A program made the translations under genes and the position numbers. From Massilia yuzhufengensis (GTDB taxonomy: Bacteria; Pseudomonadota; Gammaproteobacteria; Burkholderiales; Burkholderiaceae_D), in the NCBI RefSeq assembly GCF_900112225.1, contig NZ_FOLD01000025.1, forward strand, positions 28,186 to 92,185: DNA of 64,000 bases, in the 5' to 3' direction. Below, one piece after another: positions 52,541 through 60,890 of the stretch. Numbering within the stretch: the stretch's first letter is position 1; each line of letters opens with the position of its first letter. The notes beneath the pieces are model-generated. The model was not told the origin of the DNA, did no database searches, and saw only the letters and a program-made list of their open reading frames with translations.

Positions 52541-53797
52541 ATGACCGAACTTCTTACCCGCGACGCCTGCCTGGCGCGCGACGCCGACGACCCGCTGCGC
52601 GCCCTGCGTGAGCGCTTCGCCCTGCCCCCGGGTGTCGTCTACCTGGACGGCAATTCGCTGGGCGCCCGTCCTAAAGCCTCCCTGGCGCGGGCCCAGGACG
52701 TCATCGCCCGCGAATGGGGCAATGACCTGATCAAGAGCTGGAACACGGCCGGCTGGTTCGAGCTGCCCAAGCGCCTCGGCAACCGCCTGGCCCCGCTGAT
52801 CGGCGCGCACGAGGGCGAAGTGGTGGTCACCGATACCACCTCGCTCAATCTGTTCAAGGCGCTGGCCGCCGCGCTGCATTTGCAGGCAAATGGCCCCGGC
52901 GCCGGCCGCCGTACCATCGTCACCGAACGCAGCAACTTCCCGACCGATATCTATATGGCCGAAGGCCTGGCCCAGTGGCTCGACCGCGGCTACCGGGTGC
53001 GCCTGGTCGATTCGGTGGAAGAACTGCCGGACGCGGTCGACGCCGACTGCGCGGTGCTGATGCTCACCCACGTCAACTACCGCACCGGCTACCAGCACGA
53101 CATGGCCGCCCTCACCGGCCACGCCCACGCCCAGGGCGCGCTGGCGCTGTGGGACCTGGCCCACTCGGCCGGCGCGGTGCCGGTCGACCTGCACGCGGCG
53201 CAGGCCGACTTCGCAGTCGGCTGCACCTATAAATACCTGAACGGCGGCCCCGGCGCCCCGGCCTTCATCTGGGTGCCCAAGCGCCACCAGGCCGCGTTTG
53301 CCCACCCGCTTACCGGCTGGTGGAGCCACGCCAAACCGTTCGCGATGGCGCACGGCTTCGCCGCCTGCGAGGGCATCGGCCGCGCGCTGTGCGGCACCCA
53401 GCCGGTGCTGTCGCTGGCGCTGGTCGAGTGCGGGCTGGAGGTGTTCGAAGAGACGAACATGGAGGCGATCCGCGCCAAGTCGCTGGCCCTGACCGACCTG
53501 TTCATCGCGCTGGTGGAATCGCGCTGCGCCGGCCACCCGCTCGGCCTCGTGACCCCGCGCGAGCATGCGCGCCGCGGCAGCCAGGCCAGCTTCACCCATC
53601 CGCACGGTTACGCCGTGATGGCGGCGCTGATCGAGCGCGGCGTGATCGGCGACTACCGCGAACCGGAAATCATGCGCTTCGGCTTCACCCCGCTCTACAC
53701 CAGCTTTGCCGACGTCTGGGACGCGGTGGAGATCCTGAAAGATATCCTGGACCGCGGCGCCTTCGACGCCGCGCTCGAACGCGGCGCAGTGACCTGA
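52541..53797 (+). CDS. kynU: Kynureninase
   Basis: 418-residue PLP enzyme cleaving kynurenine to anthranilate and alanine in tryptophan breakdown. YLDGNSLGARP near the start, LTHVNYRTGYQHD, and PLP-binding Lys231 in TYKYLNGGPGAPAF are diagnostic. ATG 52541 gives the expected length; the in-frame extension to 52337 runs through the sigma-28-like repeats and is not coding. Paired with kynA ten bases downstream; kynB (formamidase) is not in the window. Confidence 0.95.
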   Translation: MTELLTRDACLARDADDPLRALRERFALPPGVVYLDGNSLGARPKASLARAQDVIAREWGNDLIKSWNTAGWFELPKRLGNRLAPLIGAHEGEVVVTDTTSLNLFKALAAALHLQANGPGAGRRTIVTERSNFPTDIYMAEGLAQWLDRGYRVRLVDSVEELPDAVDADCAVLMLTHVNYRTGYQHDMAALTGHAHAQGALALWDLAHSAGAVPVDLHAAQADFAVGCTYKYLNGGPGAPAFIWVPKRHQAAFAHPLTGWWSHAKPFAMAHGFAACEGIGRALCGTQPVLSLALVECGLEVFEETNMEAIRAKSLALTDLFIALVESRCAGHPLGLVTPREHARRGSQASFTHPHGYAVMAALIERGVIGDYREPEIMRFGFTPLYTSFADVWDAVEILKDILDRGAFDAALERGAVT

Positions 53798-53807
53798 GGA
53801 GATGGCC

Positions 53808-54677
53808 ATGAACGACAAGCCAAGCGGCTGCCCCATGGGTGCGGGCGCCAAGGCCGGCGCCGAATGGCACGGCGCCCAGCTGGACTTCAAGGAGTCGATG
53901 AGCTACGGCGACTACCTGGGCCTGGACCGGATCCTGTCGGCCCAGCATCCGCTCTCGCCCAACCACAACGAGATGCTGTTCATCATCCAGCACCAGACCA
54001 GCGAGCTGTGGATCAAGCTGATGCTGCACGAACTGCAGGCGGTGCGCCAGAACATCCGCGGCAACAACCTGCCGCCGGCCTTCAAGATGCTGGCGCGGGT
54101 GGCGCGCATCATGGACCAGCTGGTGCACGCCTGGGACGTGCTGGCGACCATGACCCCACCCGAGTACACCGCGATCCGGCCCTACCTCGGCGCCTCGTCG
54201 GGCTTCCAGTCCTTCCAGTACCGCCAGCTCGAGTTCATCCTGGGGAACAAGAACCCGAACCTGCTCAAGGTGCACGAGAAGTCGCCTGAATCGCATGCCA
54301 TCCTGGAACGCGAGCTGCACGCCCCGTCGGTGTACGACGAAGCCGTGATGCTGCTGGCGCGCAGTGGCTTCCCGGTGGCGCCGCAGCGCCTGGCGCCCGG
54401 CCGCACCGGGCCTACCGTGCTCGATGACAGCGTGAAGGCGGCCTGGCTGGGCGTCTACCAGGACACCGAACACCACTGGGCGCTGTACGAACTGGCTGAA
54501 AAGCTGGTGGACCTGGAGACGGCCTTCCGTTTCTGGCGTTTCCGCCACGTGAGCACGGTCGAACGCATCATCGGCTTCAAGACCGGGACCGGCGGCACCG
54601 AGGGCGCCAGCTACCTGCGCAAGATGCTCGACGTGGTGTTGTTTCCGGAGCTGTTCGCGCTGCGCACCGAACTCTGA
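53808..54677 (+). CDS. kynA: Tryptophan 2,3-dioxygenase
   Basis: 289-residue tetrameric haem enzyme opening the indole ring of tryptophan to N-formylkynurenine. HNEMLFIIQHQTSELW (substrate-site His/Arg region), FQYRQLEF, haem-ligand His in RHVSTVERIIG and the GTGGTEGASYLR substrate loop. ATG 53808 has GAGGAG 7 bases upstream; an ATG at 53802 is too close to that site. Second gene of kynUA. Confidence 0.96.
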   Translation: MNDKPSGCPMGAGAKAGAEWHGAQLDFKESMSYGDYLGLDRILSAQHPLSPNHNEMLFIIQHQTSELWIKLMLHELQAVRQNIRGNNLPPAFKMLARVARIMDQLVHAWDVLATMTPPEYTAIRPYLGASSGFQSFQYRQLEFILGNKNPNLLKVHEKSPESHAILERELHAPSVYDEAVMLLARSGFPVAPQRLAPGRTGPTVLDDSVKAAWLGVYQDTEHHWALYELAEKLVDLETAFRFWRFRHVSTVERIIGFKTGTGGTEGASYLRKMLDVVLFPELFALRTEL

Positions 54678-54683
54678 AACGGC

Positions 54684-54715
54684 AAGGGCGCGGCTTCCAA
54701 AGTACAATCGCCCTT
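54684..54715 (+). terminator. Possible terminator after kynA
   Basis: Stem AAGGGCG with CGCCCTT, 18-base loop, then GATCTTTTCC. Short stem and long loop; the loop also holds TACAAT, a -10-like box for the next gene. Confidence 0.35.
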
Positions 54716-54741
54716 GATCTTTTCCCAACGGCGGAGGCAAG

Positions 54742-55296
54742 ATGAAGTGCGACGTACTGATCCTGGCAGGCCTGTGGAATTCCGGCCCCGAACACTGGCA
54801 AAGCCAGTGGCAGGGGCGCTACCCGCAATGGACCAAGGCCGAGCACCGCGACTGGAATTGCCCCGAGCGCGACGAGTGGGTGGCCGAGCTCGACGCCGCC
54901 ATCGGGGCTTGCAAGGGCGCCCCGATCCTGGTCGCGCACAGCCTGGGCTGCATGCTGGTCGCGCACTGGGCCAGGAGCGCGTCGCCGCTGAAGGTGGCGG
55001 GCGCCTTCCTGGTGGCCCCGAGCGACGTCGAGGCGGCATCCTATCCGGTGCCGGTCAACGGCTTCGCCCCGATCCCGCTCGATCCCCTGCCCTTCCCCAG
55101 CGTGGTGCTGGCCAGCGGCGACGATCCCTTTGTCGCTCCCGCGCGCGCCGCCAGCTTTGCTTCAAGCTGGGGCAGCCGACTGGTCCACATCGGCGACGCC
55201 GGCCACGTGAATGCGGACTCCGGCCACGGCGCCTGGCTTGAAGGCGAACGCCTGCTGCAGGCATTCTGCGACGAGATCGGGCACCGCACGCAATGA
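54742..55296 (+). CDS. RBBP9/YdeN-type alpha/beta hydrolase
   Basis: 184-residue small serine hydrolase. Nucleophile Ser67 in VAHSLGC, Asp127/128 in SGDDPF and His155 in GHVN form the triad; the N-terminal NSGPEHWQSQW is the family hallmark (PF06821). Natural substrate unknown. Overlaps the next gene by 4 bases (ATGA), so the two are coupled. Confidence 0.85.
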   Translation: MKCDVLILAGLWNSGPEHWQSQWQGRYPQWTKAEHRDWNCPERDEWVAELDAAIGACKGAPILVAHSLGCMLVAHWARSASPLKVAGAFLVAPSDVEAASYPVPVNGFAPIPLDPLPFPSVVLASGDDPFVAPARAASFASSWGSRLVHIGDAGHVNADSGHGAWLEGERLLQAFCDEIGHRTQ

Positions 55297-55691
55297 AGAC
55301 CTACCGCGGCAGCTGCCACTGCGCGAGCGTGCAGTTCGAGGCCGATATCGACCTGGGTCGCGGGACCATCAAGTGCAACTGCACGGTCTGCACCAAGATG
55401 CGCTTCTGGGCGGCGCAGGTGCCGTCAAGCGCGTTTCGCCTGCGGCGCGGGCAGGAGATGCTGCGCGAATACCGCTACCACACGCGGCGCGATGCGCACT
55501 ACTTCTGCGCGAACTGCGGGATCAATGTGTTTTCGACGGGCGATTCGCCGTCATTGGGGGCGTTCCATGCGGTGGTGCTGGTGTGCCTGGATGATGTGCC
55601 GGTGGAGGAACTGCTGGCGGCGCCGGTGCGCTACCTGGATGGGCGCAATGACAATTGGATGGCGCCGCCTGCAGAAAGCCGCCACCTGTAA
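55293..55691 (+). CDS. GFA family zinc protein
   Basis: 132 residues with the Gfa (S-(hydroxymethyl)glutathione synthase-like) cysteine set: GSCHCASVQF, KCNCTVCTK and FCANCGINV, binding two zinc ions. Most family members have no proven activity on formaldehyde, so I do not assign the enzyme. Translationally coupled to the upstream hydrolase. The stop lies at the base of the htpG terminator. Confidence 0.88.
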   Translation: MKTYRGSCHCASVQFEADIDLGRGTIKCNCTVCTKMRFWAAQVPSSAFRLRRGQEMLREYRYHTRRDAHYFCANCGINVFSTGDSPSLGAFHAVVLVCLDDVPVEELLAAPVRYLDGRNDNWMAPPAESRHL

Positions 55692-55713
55692 AACAGGGGC
55701 ACATGGCCCCTGT
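55690..55713 (-). terminator. Rho-independent terminator of htpG
   Basis: On the minus strand an 8-bp stem ACAGGGGC with GCCCCTGT (5-base loop) is followed by TTTTA, 21 bases after the htpG stop. Between convergent genes; could also act on the GFA transcript. Confidence 0.75.
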
Positions 55714-55734
55714 CTCGTGCGCTGCCAACAACGC

Positions 55735-57657
55735 TTACTTCGCCGCCGTCTCCAGCAACATGTCGTTCAAGCGCTTCACGAACGACGCCGGGTCGCTCAG
55801 GCTGCCGCCTTCGGCCAGCATGGCCTGGTCGAACAGGATGTGCGACCAGTCGCCGAAGCGGGCGCCGTTCGCGTCTTCGTACTTCAGGCGCGTCACCAGC
55901 GGGTGGTTCGGGTTGATCTCGAGGATGGGCTTGGATTCCGGTGCGTCCTGGCCAGCCGCCTTGAGCATGCGCAGCAGGTTGCCCGACAGCTCGTTGTCGT
56001 CCGCCACCAGGCAGGCCGGCGAGTCGGTAAGGCGGAAGGTGACGCGCACGTCCTTGGCTTTCTCGCCCAGCGCGCCCTTCATCTTCTCGACCAGCTCCTT
56101 GTAGCCCTGCTCGACTTCCTCGTGTTCCTTCTTCTCGGCCTCGTCTTCCAGCGCGCCCAGGTCCAGGCCGCCCTTGGCCACCGACACCAGTTCCTTGCCT
56201 TCGAATTCGCTCAGGAAGGACAGCATCCACTCGTCGACGCGGTCGGTCATGAGCAGCACTTCGACGCCCTTCTTGCGGAAGATTTCCAGGTGCGGGCTGT
56301 TCTTCGCGGCGTTGTAATTGTCGGCGGTGACGTAGTAGATCTTGTCCTGGCCTTCCTTCACGCGCCCCAGGTAGTCGGCGAACGACACGGTCTGGGCATC
56401 GGATTCGCCGGCGGTGGAAGCGAAGCGCAGCAGCTTGGCGATACGGTCCTTGTTGGTGCTGTCTTCGCCGATGCCTTCCTTGAGCACCTGGCCGAATTCC
56501 TTCCAGAAGGTGGCGTACTTGTCGCGGCCTTCCTGCTCTTCGGCGTTGGCCATCTCTTCCAGCATGCCCAGCACGCGCTTGGTCGAGCCTTCGCGGATTA
56601 CCTTCACGTCGCGCGACTCCTGCAGGATCTCGCGCGAGACGTTCAGCGGCAGGTCGCTTGAATCGATCACGCCCTTGATAAAGCGCAGGTAGGTCGGCAT
56701 CAGCTGCTCGGCGTCGTCCATGATGAACACGCGTTTCACGTACAGCTTGATGCCGGCGCGCTTGTTGCGGTCCCACAGGTCGAAGGGCGCGTGGGCCGGC
56801 ACGAACAGCAGCTGGGTGTATTCGCTGCGGCCTTCCACCCGGTTGTGGGTATAGGCGAGCGGTTCCTGGAAGTCGTGCGAGACGTGCTTGTAGAACTCGT
56901 TGTACTGCTCGTCGGTGATGTCCGATTTACTGCGTGCCCACAGCGCGCTGGCCTGGTTCACGGTCTCGAATTCGTCCTTCAGCACCGTCTGCTTCTTCTC
57001 TTCGTCCCACTCTTCCTTCTGCATCACGATCGGCAGCGAGATGTGGTCCGAGTACTTGCGGATGATGGACTTGAGCTTCCATGACGACAGCAGCTCTTCT
57101 TCGCCGGCGCGCAGGTGCAGGATCACGTCGGTGCCGCGGCCGGTCTTTTCGATCGGCTCGATGCTGTAGTCGCCTTCGCCGGTCGATTCCCAGCGCACGC
57201 CTTCGGAGGCGAAGGCGCCGGCGCGGCGGGTATTGACGATGACTTTTTCGGCCACGATGAAGGCCGAGTAGAAGCCGACGCCGAACTGGCCGATCAGGGC
57301 CGCGTCCTGCTGCTGGTCGCCGGAGAGCTTGCTGAAGAATTCCTTGGTGCCCGACTTGGCGATGGTGCCCAGGTGCGAGATGACTTCGTCGCGGCTCATG
57401 CCGATGCCGTTGTCGGAAATGGTCAGGGTGCGGGCGTCCTTGTCGAAGGACACACGGATCTTCAGTTCATGGTCGTTGCCGTACAGCGCGTCGTTGTTGA
57501 TCGCTTCGAAGCGCAGCTTGTCGGCCGCGTCGGAGGCGTTCGAGATCAGTTCGCGCAGGAAAATCTCCTTGTTCGAATACAAGGAGTGAATCATCAGTTG
57601 CAGCAGCTGTTTTACTTCTGATTGGAAGCCAAGGGTTTCTTTTTCGGCGACAGCCAT
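55735..57657 (-). CDS. htpG: Hsp90-family chaperone HtpG
   Basis: 640-residue ATP-dependent chaperone. GHKL ATP-binding domain at the N-terminus with SLYSNKEIFLRELISNASDA, ISDNGIGM and GQFGVGFYSAFIVA; middle domain with YVKRVFIMDD and SSDLPLNVSRE; C-terminal dimerisation domain. Typical length. A strong sigma-32 promoter match lies 56-83 bases upstream. Confidence 0.97.
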   Translation of the reverse strand: MAVAEKETLGFQSEVKQLLQLMIHSLYSNKEIFLRELISNASDAADKLRFEAINNDALYGNDHELKIRVSFDKDARTLTISDNGIGMSRDEVISHLGTIAKSGTKEFFSKLSGDQQQDAALIGQFGVGFYSAFIVAEKVIVNTRRAGAFASEGVRWESTGEGDYSIEPIEKTGRGTDVILHLRAGEEELLSSWKLKSIIRKYSDHISLPIVMQKEEWDEEKKQTVLKDEFETVNQASALWARSKSDITDEQYNEFYKHVSHDFQEPLAYTHNRVEGRSEYTQLLFVPAHAPFDLWDRNKRAGIKLYVKRVFIMDDAEQLMPTYLRFIKGVIDSSDLPLNVSREILQESRDVKVIREGSTKRVLGMLEEMANAEEQEGRDKYATFWKEFGQVLKEGIGEDSTNKDRIAKLLRFASTAGESDAQTVSFADYLGRVKEGQDKIYYVTADNYNAAKNSPHLEIFRKKGVEVLLMTDRVDEWMLSFLSEFEGKELVSVAKGGLDLGALEDEAEKKEHEEVEQGYKELVEKMKGALGEKAKDVRVTFRLTDSPACLVADDNELSGNLLRMLKAAGQDAPESKPILEINPNHPLVTRLKYEDANGARFGDWSHILFDQAMLAEGGSLSDPASFVKRLNDMLLETAAK

Positions 57658-57712
57658 CTTGTTCCTCGTGGGTGGTTCAGGTTAAGGGATTACGGTGATG
57701 CGGGTTGCAGCC

Positions 57713-57740
57713 ATATAGGGATGGCAATAACGATTTCAAG
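57713..57740 (-). promoter_or_regulatory. Sigma-32 heat-shock promoter of htpG
   Basis: -35 CTTGAAA (57734-57740), 13 bases, -10 CCCTATAT (57713-57720) on the minus strand; consensus CTTGAAA, 13-14 bases, CCCCATNT. Same spacing as the clpB site. Confidence 0.8.
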
Positions 57741-57776
57741 GCCTGCCATGCCGGCATTGAGAATGTTGCAATTATT

Positions 57777-59186
57777 TTAACCGATGAGGGCGCGTTCGAG
57801 GAAGCCGCTGGTGGCCGGGTCCTGCAGCGCCGCCACATTGAGCCGCATGCGGGTCGACGGCAGCTGGTTCGGCGAGAACAGGCTGCCGGGCGCGAGCAGC
57901 AGGTCTTCCCGCATCGCGCGCGCCGCCAGCTCGTTGGTGTCGCGGCCGGCGTCGACCCAGATGAACATGCCGGCCGACGGCGCCGGGTCGGCGCGCAGGC
58001 CGAGCAGCTCGAGCTGGCGCAGCGCGCCCGGCCGCACCGCATCGAGGCGGCTGCGCACGCGGTCGAGGTGCTTGCGGTAGTGGCCCTCCGACAGGATCTT
58101 GTACACGACGCGCTCGCCGATGTCGCTGGTGGTGAGGGTGGCCAGCATCTTGCGGTCGGCCAGGCGCCGGGCGCGTTCGCCGGATGCCGCGATGAAGCCC
58201 ACCCGCAGGTTGGGCGCCATCGATTTCGAGAAGCCGCCGAGGTAGATCACCTGGCGCAGGCCGTCGAGCGCGGCCAGGCGGGTGGCGCTGCCCGGGTGCA
58301 GGTCGGCGTAGATGTCGTCTTCCACCACCGTGAAACCGAACTGTTCGGCCAGGCGCAGTACCTGGAAAGCCTTGGGCGCCGAGATCGAGGTGGAGGTGGG
58401 GTTGTGCAGCACCGAATTGATCACGTACAGGCAGGGGCGGTGCAGCGCCGCCAGCTCGGCCAGCTGCTCCAGGTCGGGGCCGTCGGCCAGGCGCCGCACC
58501 CCCACCACGTTCAGGCCCATCGCCGCGAAGGAGCCGAACATCAGGAACCAGGCCGGATCGTCGACCAGCACGGTGTCGCCCGGGCGGCAGAATTCGCGCG
58601 CCACCAGGTCCAGCGCCTGGGTCACGCCCAGGGTCATGACGATGTGCTCGGGCGGCGCCTCGATTTCCAGTTCGGCCAGCTTGCGCTGGAGTTGCTGGCG
58701 CAAGGGCAGGAAGCCGTGCGGCGCGCCGTAGCCGAGCAAGCCGGCGCTGTTCTGGCGGCTCAGGCTCTTGAGCGCGTTGGCCACCGCCGGGCCGTCCATC
58801 CAGTCGGCCGGCAGCACGCCGGCCCCGGGCGAGAGCTGCAGCGGCGACTGGCGGAACATGTTCCGGATCAGCCAGGCGACATCGAGCGTGCTGGCGCCGG
58901 CCGGCGCCGCCGTGGCGGGCCGCTCGGCCGGCTGGGCCCGTTCGCGCACGAAGAAGCCGGCGCCGCGGCGCGAATCGAGGTAGCCCTGGGCCACCAGCCG
59001 GTCATAGCTGGCCACCACCGTGAACGGCGAAACGCCATGGGTGGCGGCGAACTGGCGGATCGAGGGCATGCGCGCGCCGGGGCGCAGCAGGCGCTCGTCG
59101 ATGCGGGCGGCCACCGAGCGGACGATCTGGTCGGCCAGCGCTTCGCTGGAATCGCGCGACAGGGCAAAAGCAGGCGTATTGGTCAT
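57777..59186 (-). CDS. MocR-type regulator (GntR HTH fused to aminotransferase fold)
   Basis: 469 residues. N-terminal winged helix (1-80) with MPSIRQFAATHGVSPFTVVASY, then an aminotransferase-like domain with PLP Lys in GGFSKSMAPNLRVG, HNPTSTS and VEDDIYADLH. MocR proteins usually sense PLP or an amino compound and control a divergent gene; here that is the EamA transporter gene 112 bp away. Enzyme activity is not expected. Confidence 0.9.
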   Translation of the reverse strand: MTNTPAFALSRDSSEALADQIVRSVAARIDERLLRPGARMPSIRQFAATHGVSPFTVVASYDRLVAQGYLDSRRGAGFFVRERAQPAERPATAAPAGASTLDVAWLIRNMFRQSPLQLSPGAGVLPADWMDGPAVANALKSLSRQNSAGLLGYGAPHGFLPLRQQLQRKLAELEIEAPPEHIVMTLGVTQALDLVAREFCRPGDTVLVDDPAWFLMFGSFAAMGLNVVGVRRLADGPDLEQLAELAALHRPCLYVINSVLHNPTSTSISAPKAFQVLRLAEQFGFTVVEDDIYADLHPGSATRLAALDGLRQVIYLGGFSKSMAPNLRVGFIAASGERARRLADRKMLATLTTSDIGERVVYKILSEGHYRKHLDRVRSRLDAVRPGALRQLELLGLRADPAPSAGMFIWVDAGRDTNELAARAMREDLLLAPGSLFSPNQLPSTRMRLNVAALQDPATSGFLERALIG

Positions 59187-59193
59187 ATCAGCA

Positions 59194-59277
59194 GCACAGT
59201 GAAGGAATTAAGTGCAAAAGTGTACTGGGACTGTATTGGTATTTATCGCTAGCATAGGACCGTGCTCCCCACTGTGC
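59194..59277. promoter_or_regulatory. Inverted repeat flanking the MocR/EamA promoters
   Basis: GCACAGTG (59194-59201) and CACTGTGC (59270-59277) form an exact inverted pair centred in the divergent intergenic region. Each copy lies close to one gene start. Candidate operator for the MocR protein; spacing of 68 bases would suit binding of two dimers or looping. Confidence 0.45.
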
Positions 59278-59298
59278 AAGCACATTGAAAGGAAACGC

Positions 59299-60210
59299 AT
59301 GAACGCCGCCTGCCCCACCCTCACCGCTGCACCCTGCGCGCTCGACGAAAGCCGTGGCATGCTGCTCGGCCTGCTCGGCGTGGCGATGTTCAGCCTGACC
59401 ATGCCGTTTACCCGCATGGCGGTGGCCGAGCTCGATCCGGTATTCGTGGCGCTTGGGCGCGCACTCGGCGCGGCGCTGCTGGCGGCCGGCTGGCTGGCGT
59501 GCAAACGCGCGCCGCTGCCGCCGCGCAGCGCCCTGCTGCCCCTGGCCCTGGTGGCGGCAGGCTGCATCGTCGGCTTCCCGCTGCTCACTTCCATCGCCCT
59601 GCGCACCGTGCCGGCCGCGCACGGCGCGCTGCTGGTGGGCGTGCTGCCGCTGGCCACCGCCCTGTACGCGGCGCTGCGCGGTTTCGAGCGTCCCTCGCGC
59701 GGCTTCTGGGGCATGGCCCTGCTCGGCTCGGCGCTGGTGGCGGCGTTCGCGCTGGCCCAGGGCGGCGGCGCGCTCCATGTCGCCGACCTGCTGGTGTTCG
59801 GCGCCGTGGCCGCGGCGGCGGTCGGCTATGCCGAAGGCGGCCGGCTGTCGCGCAGCCTGGGCGGGCCGGAAACGATCTGCTGGGCGCTGGTGCTGGCCGC
59901 GCCGGTCCTGCTGCCGGTACTGCTGTGGCACGGCGTGCCGCCGCTGGGCGAGGTGGGCGCCGGGGCCTGGTTCGCGTTCGGCTATGTCACCGCCATCTCG
60001 ATGTTTGTCGGCTTTTTCTTCTGGTACCGCGGGCTGGCGCTGGGCGGGGTGTCCAGGGTAGGCCAGGTGCAGCTGCTGCAGCCCTTCCTGAGCCTGATTG
60101 GCGCCGCCCTGCTGCTGGGCGAAGCGCTGACCCTGCCCAACTGCGCGTTCGCGCTGGCCGTGGCCGCTGTCGTGTTCGGGGGACGGCGGATGGGCGTACG
60201 CCAGCAGTAA
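59299..60210 (+). CDS. EamA/DMT-family transporter
   Basis: 303 residues with ten hydrophobic helices in two EamA repeats; the second ends in SRVGQVQLLQPFLSLIGAALLLGE, a typical drug/metabolite exporter motif. Probable efflux of an amino acid, amine or vitamin. ATG 59299 has AAAGGAAA upstream. Divergent from the MocR regulator that likely controls it. Confidence 0.88.
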   Translation: MNAACPTLTAAPCALDESRGMLLGLLGVAMFSLTMPFTRMAVAELDPVFVALGRALGAALLAAGWLACKRAPLPPRSALLPLALVAAGCIVGFPLLTSIALRTVPAAHGALLVGVLPLATALYAALRGFERPSRGFWGMALLGSALVAAFALAQGGGALHVADLLVFGAVAAAAVGYAEGGRLSRSLGGPETICWALVLAAPVLLPVLLWHGVPPLGEVGAGAWFAFGYVTAISMFVGFFFWYRGLALGGVSRVGQVQLLQPFLSLIGAALLLGEALTLPNCAFALAVAAVVFGGRRMGVRQQ

Positions 60211-60274
60211 ACCGCATACCGGAGCCCGGCTGGACGTACAATATCGGCTTCATTCACCGCAACGTTGGAAAACC

Positions 60275-60736
60275 ATGTCCGTCTACGACAAACTCAAAGA
60301 ACTGAACATCACCCTCGCCGCGCCGGCCACCCCGGCCGCCGCTTACGTCATGTACGTTCAGACCGGCAATCTCGTGTTCATCTCGGGCCACATCGCGAAA
60401 AACGCGGACGGCTCGCCGAACACCGGCATCCTGGGCAAGGACAAGACCACCGCGGATGGCCAGGCAGCCGCCCGTTCGGTCGCGATCGACCTGGTCGGCA
60501 CCCTGCAGGAAGCCGTCGGCGGCGACCTGACCCGCGTCAAGCGCATCGTCAAGCTGATGAGCCTGGTCGCTTCGACCCCGGACTACAACGAACAGCACCT
60601 GGTCACCAACGGTTGCTCCGAACTGATCGGCGAGCTGTTCGGCGACGCCGGCAAGCACGCCCGTTCGGCCTTCGGCGTCGCCTCGCTGCCGCGCGGCACC
60701 TGCGTCGAAATCGAAATGATCGTCGAAGTCGCTTAA
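60275..60736 (+). CDS. RidA-family protein
   Basis: 153 residues of the YjgF/YER057c/UK114 fold. VFISGHIAKNADG, the FASVASLPRGTCVEIE-like C-terminal segment (VASLPRGTCVEIEMIVE) and a conserved Arg match the family that hydrolyses reactive enamine/imine intermediates made by PLP enzymes. It is slightly longer than canonical RidA (about 128), as in the Rid6/7-type subgroups. Followed by an aminotransferase gene. Confidence 0.87.
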   Translation: MSVYDKLKELNITLAAPATPAAAYVMYVQTGNLVFISGHIAKNADGSPNTGILGKDKTTADGQAAARSVAIDLVGTLQEAVGGDLTRVKRIVKLMSLVASTPDYNEQHLVTNGCSELIGELFGDAGKHARSAFGVASLPRGTCVEIEMIVEVA

Positions 60737-60890
60737 ACAATTGTTTAATACACAATTGCATTTGTTTAGATAAACCGTTTCGCGGGCTGGGCCTACCCGG
60801 CCCGGTCCATCCCCGAAGCCGCTACCCGCGTGCTTTATAATGGCCCGGCACACCCGTTCGGACCCTTCCTGTGTGACATGTGAGAAAAGC

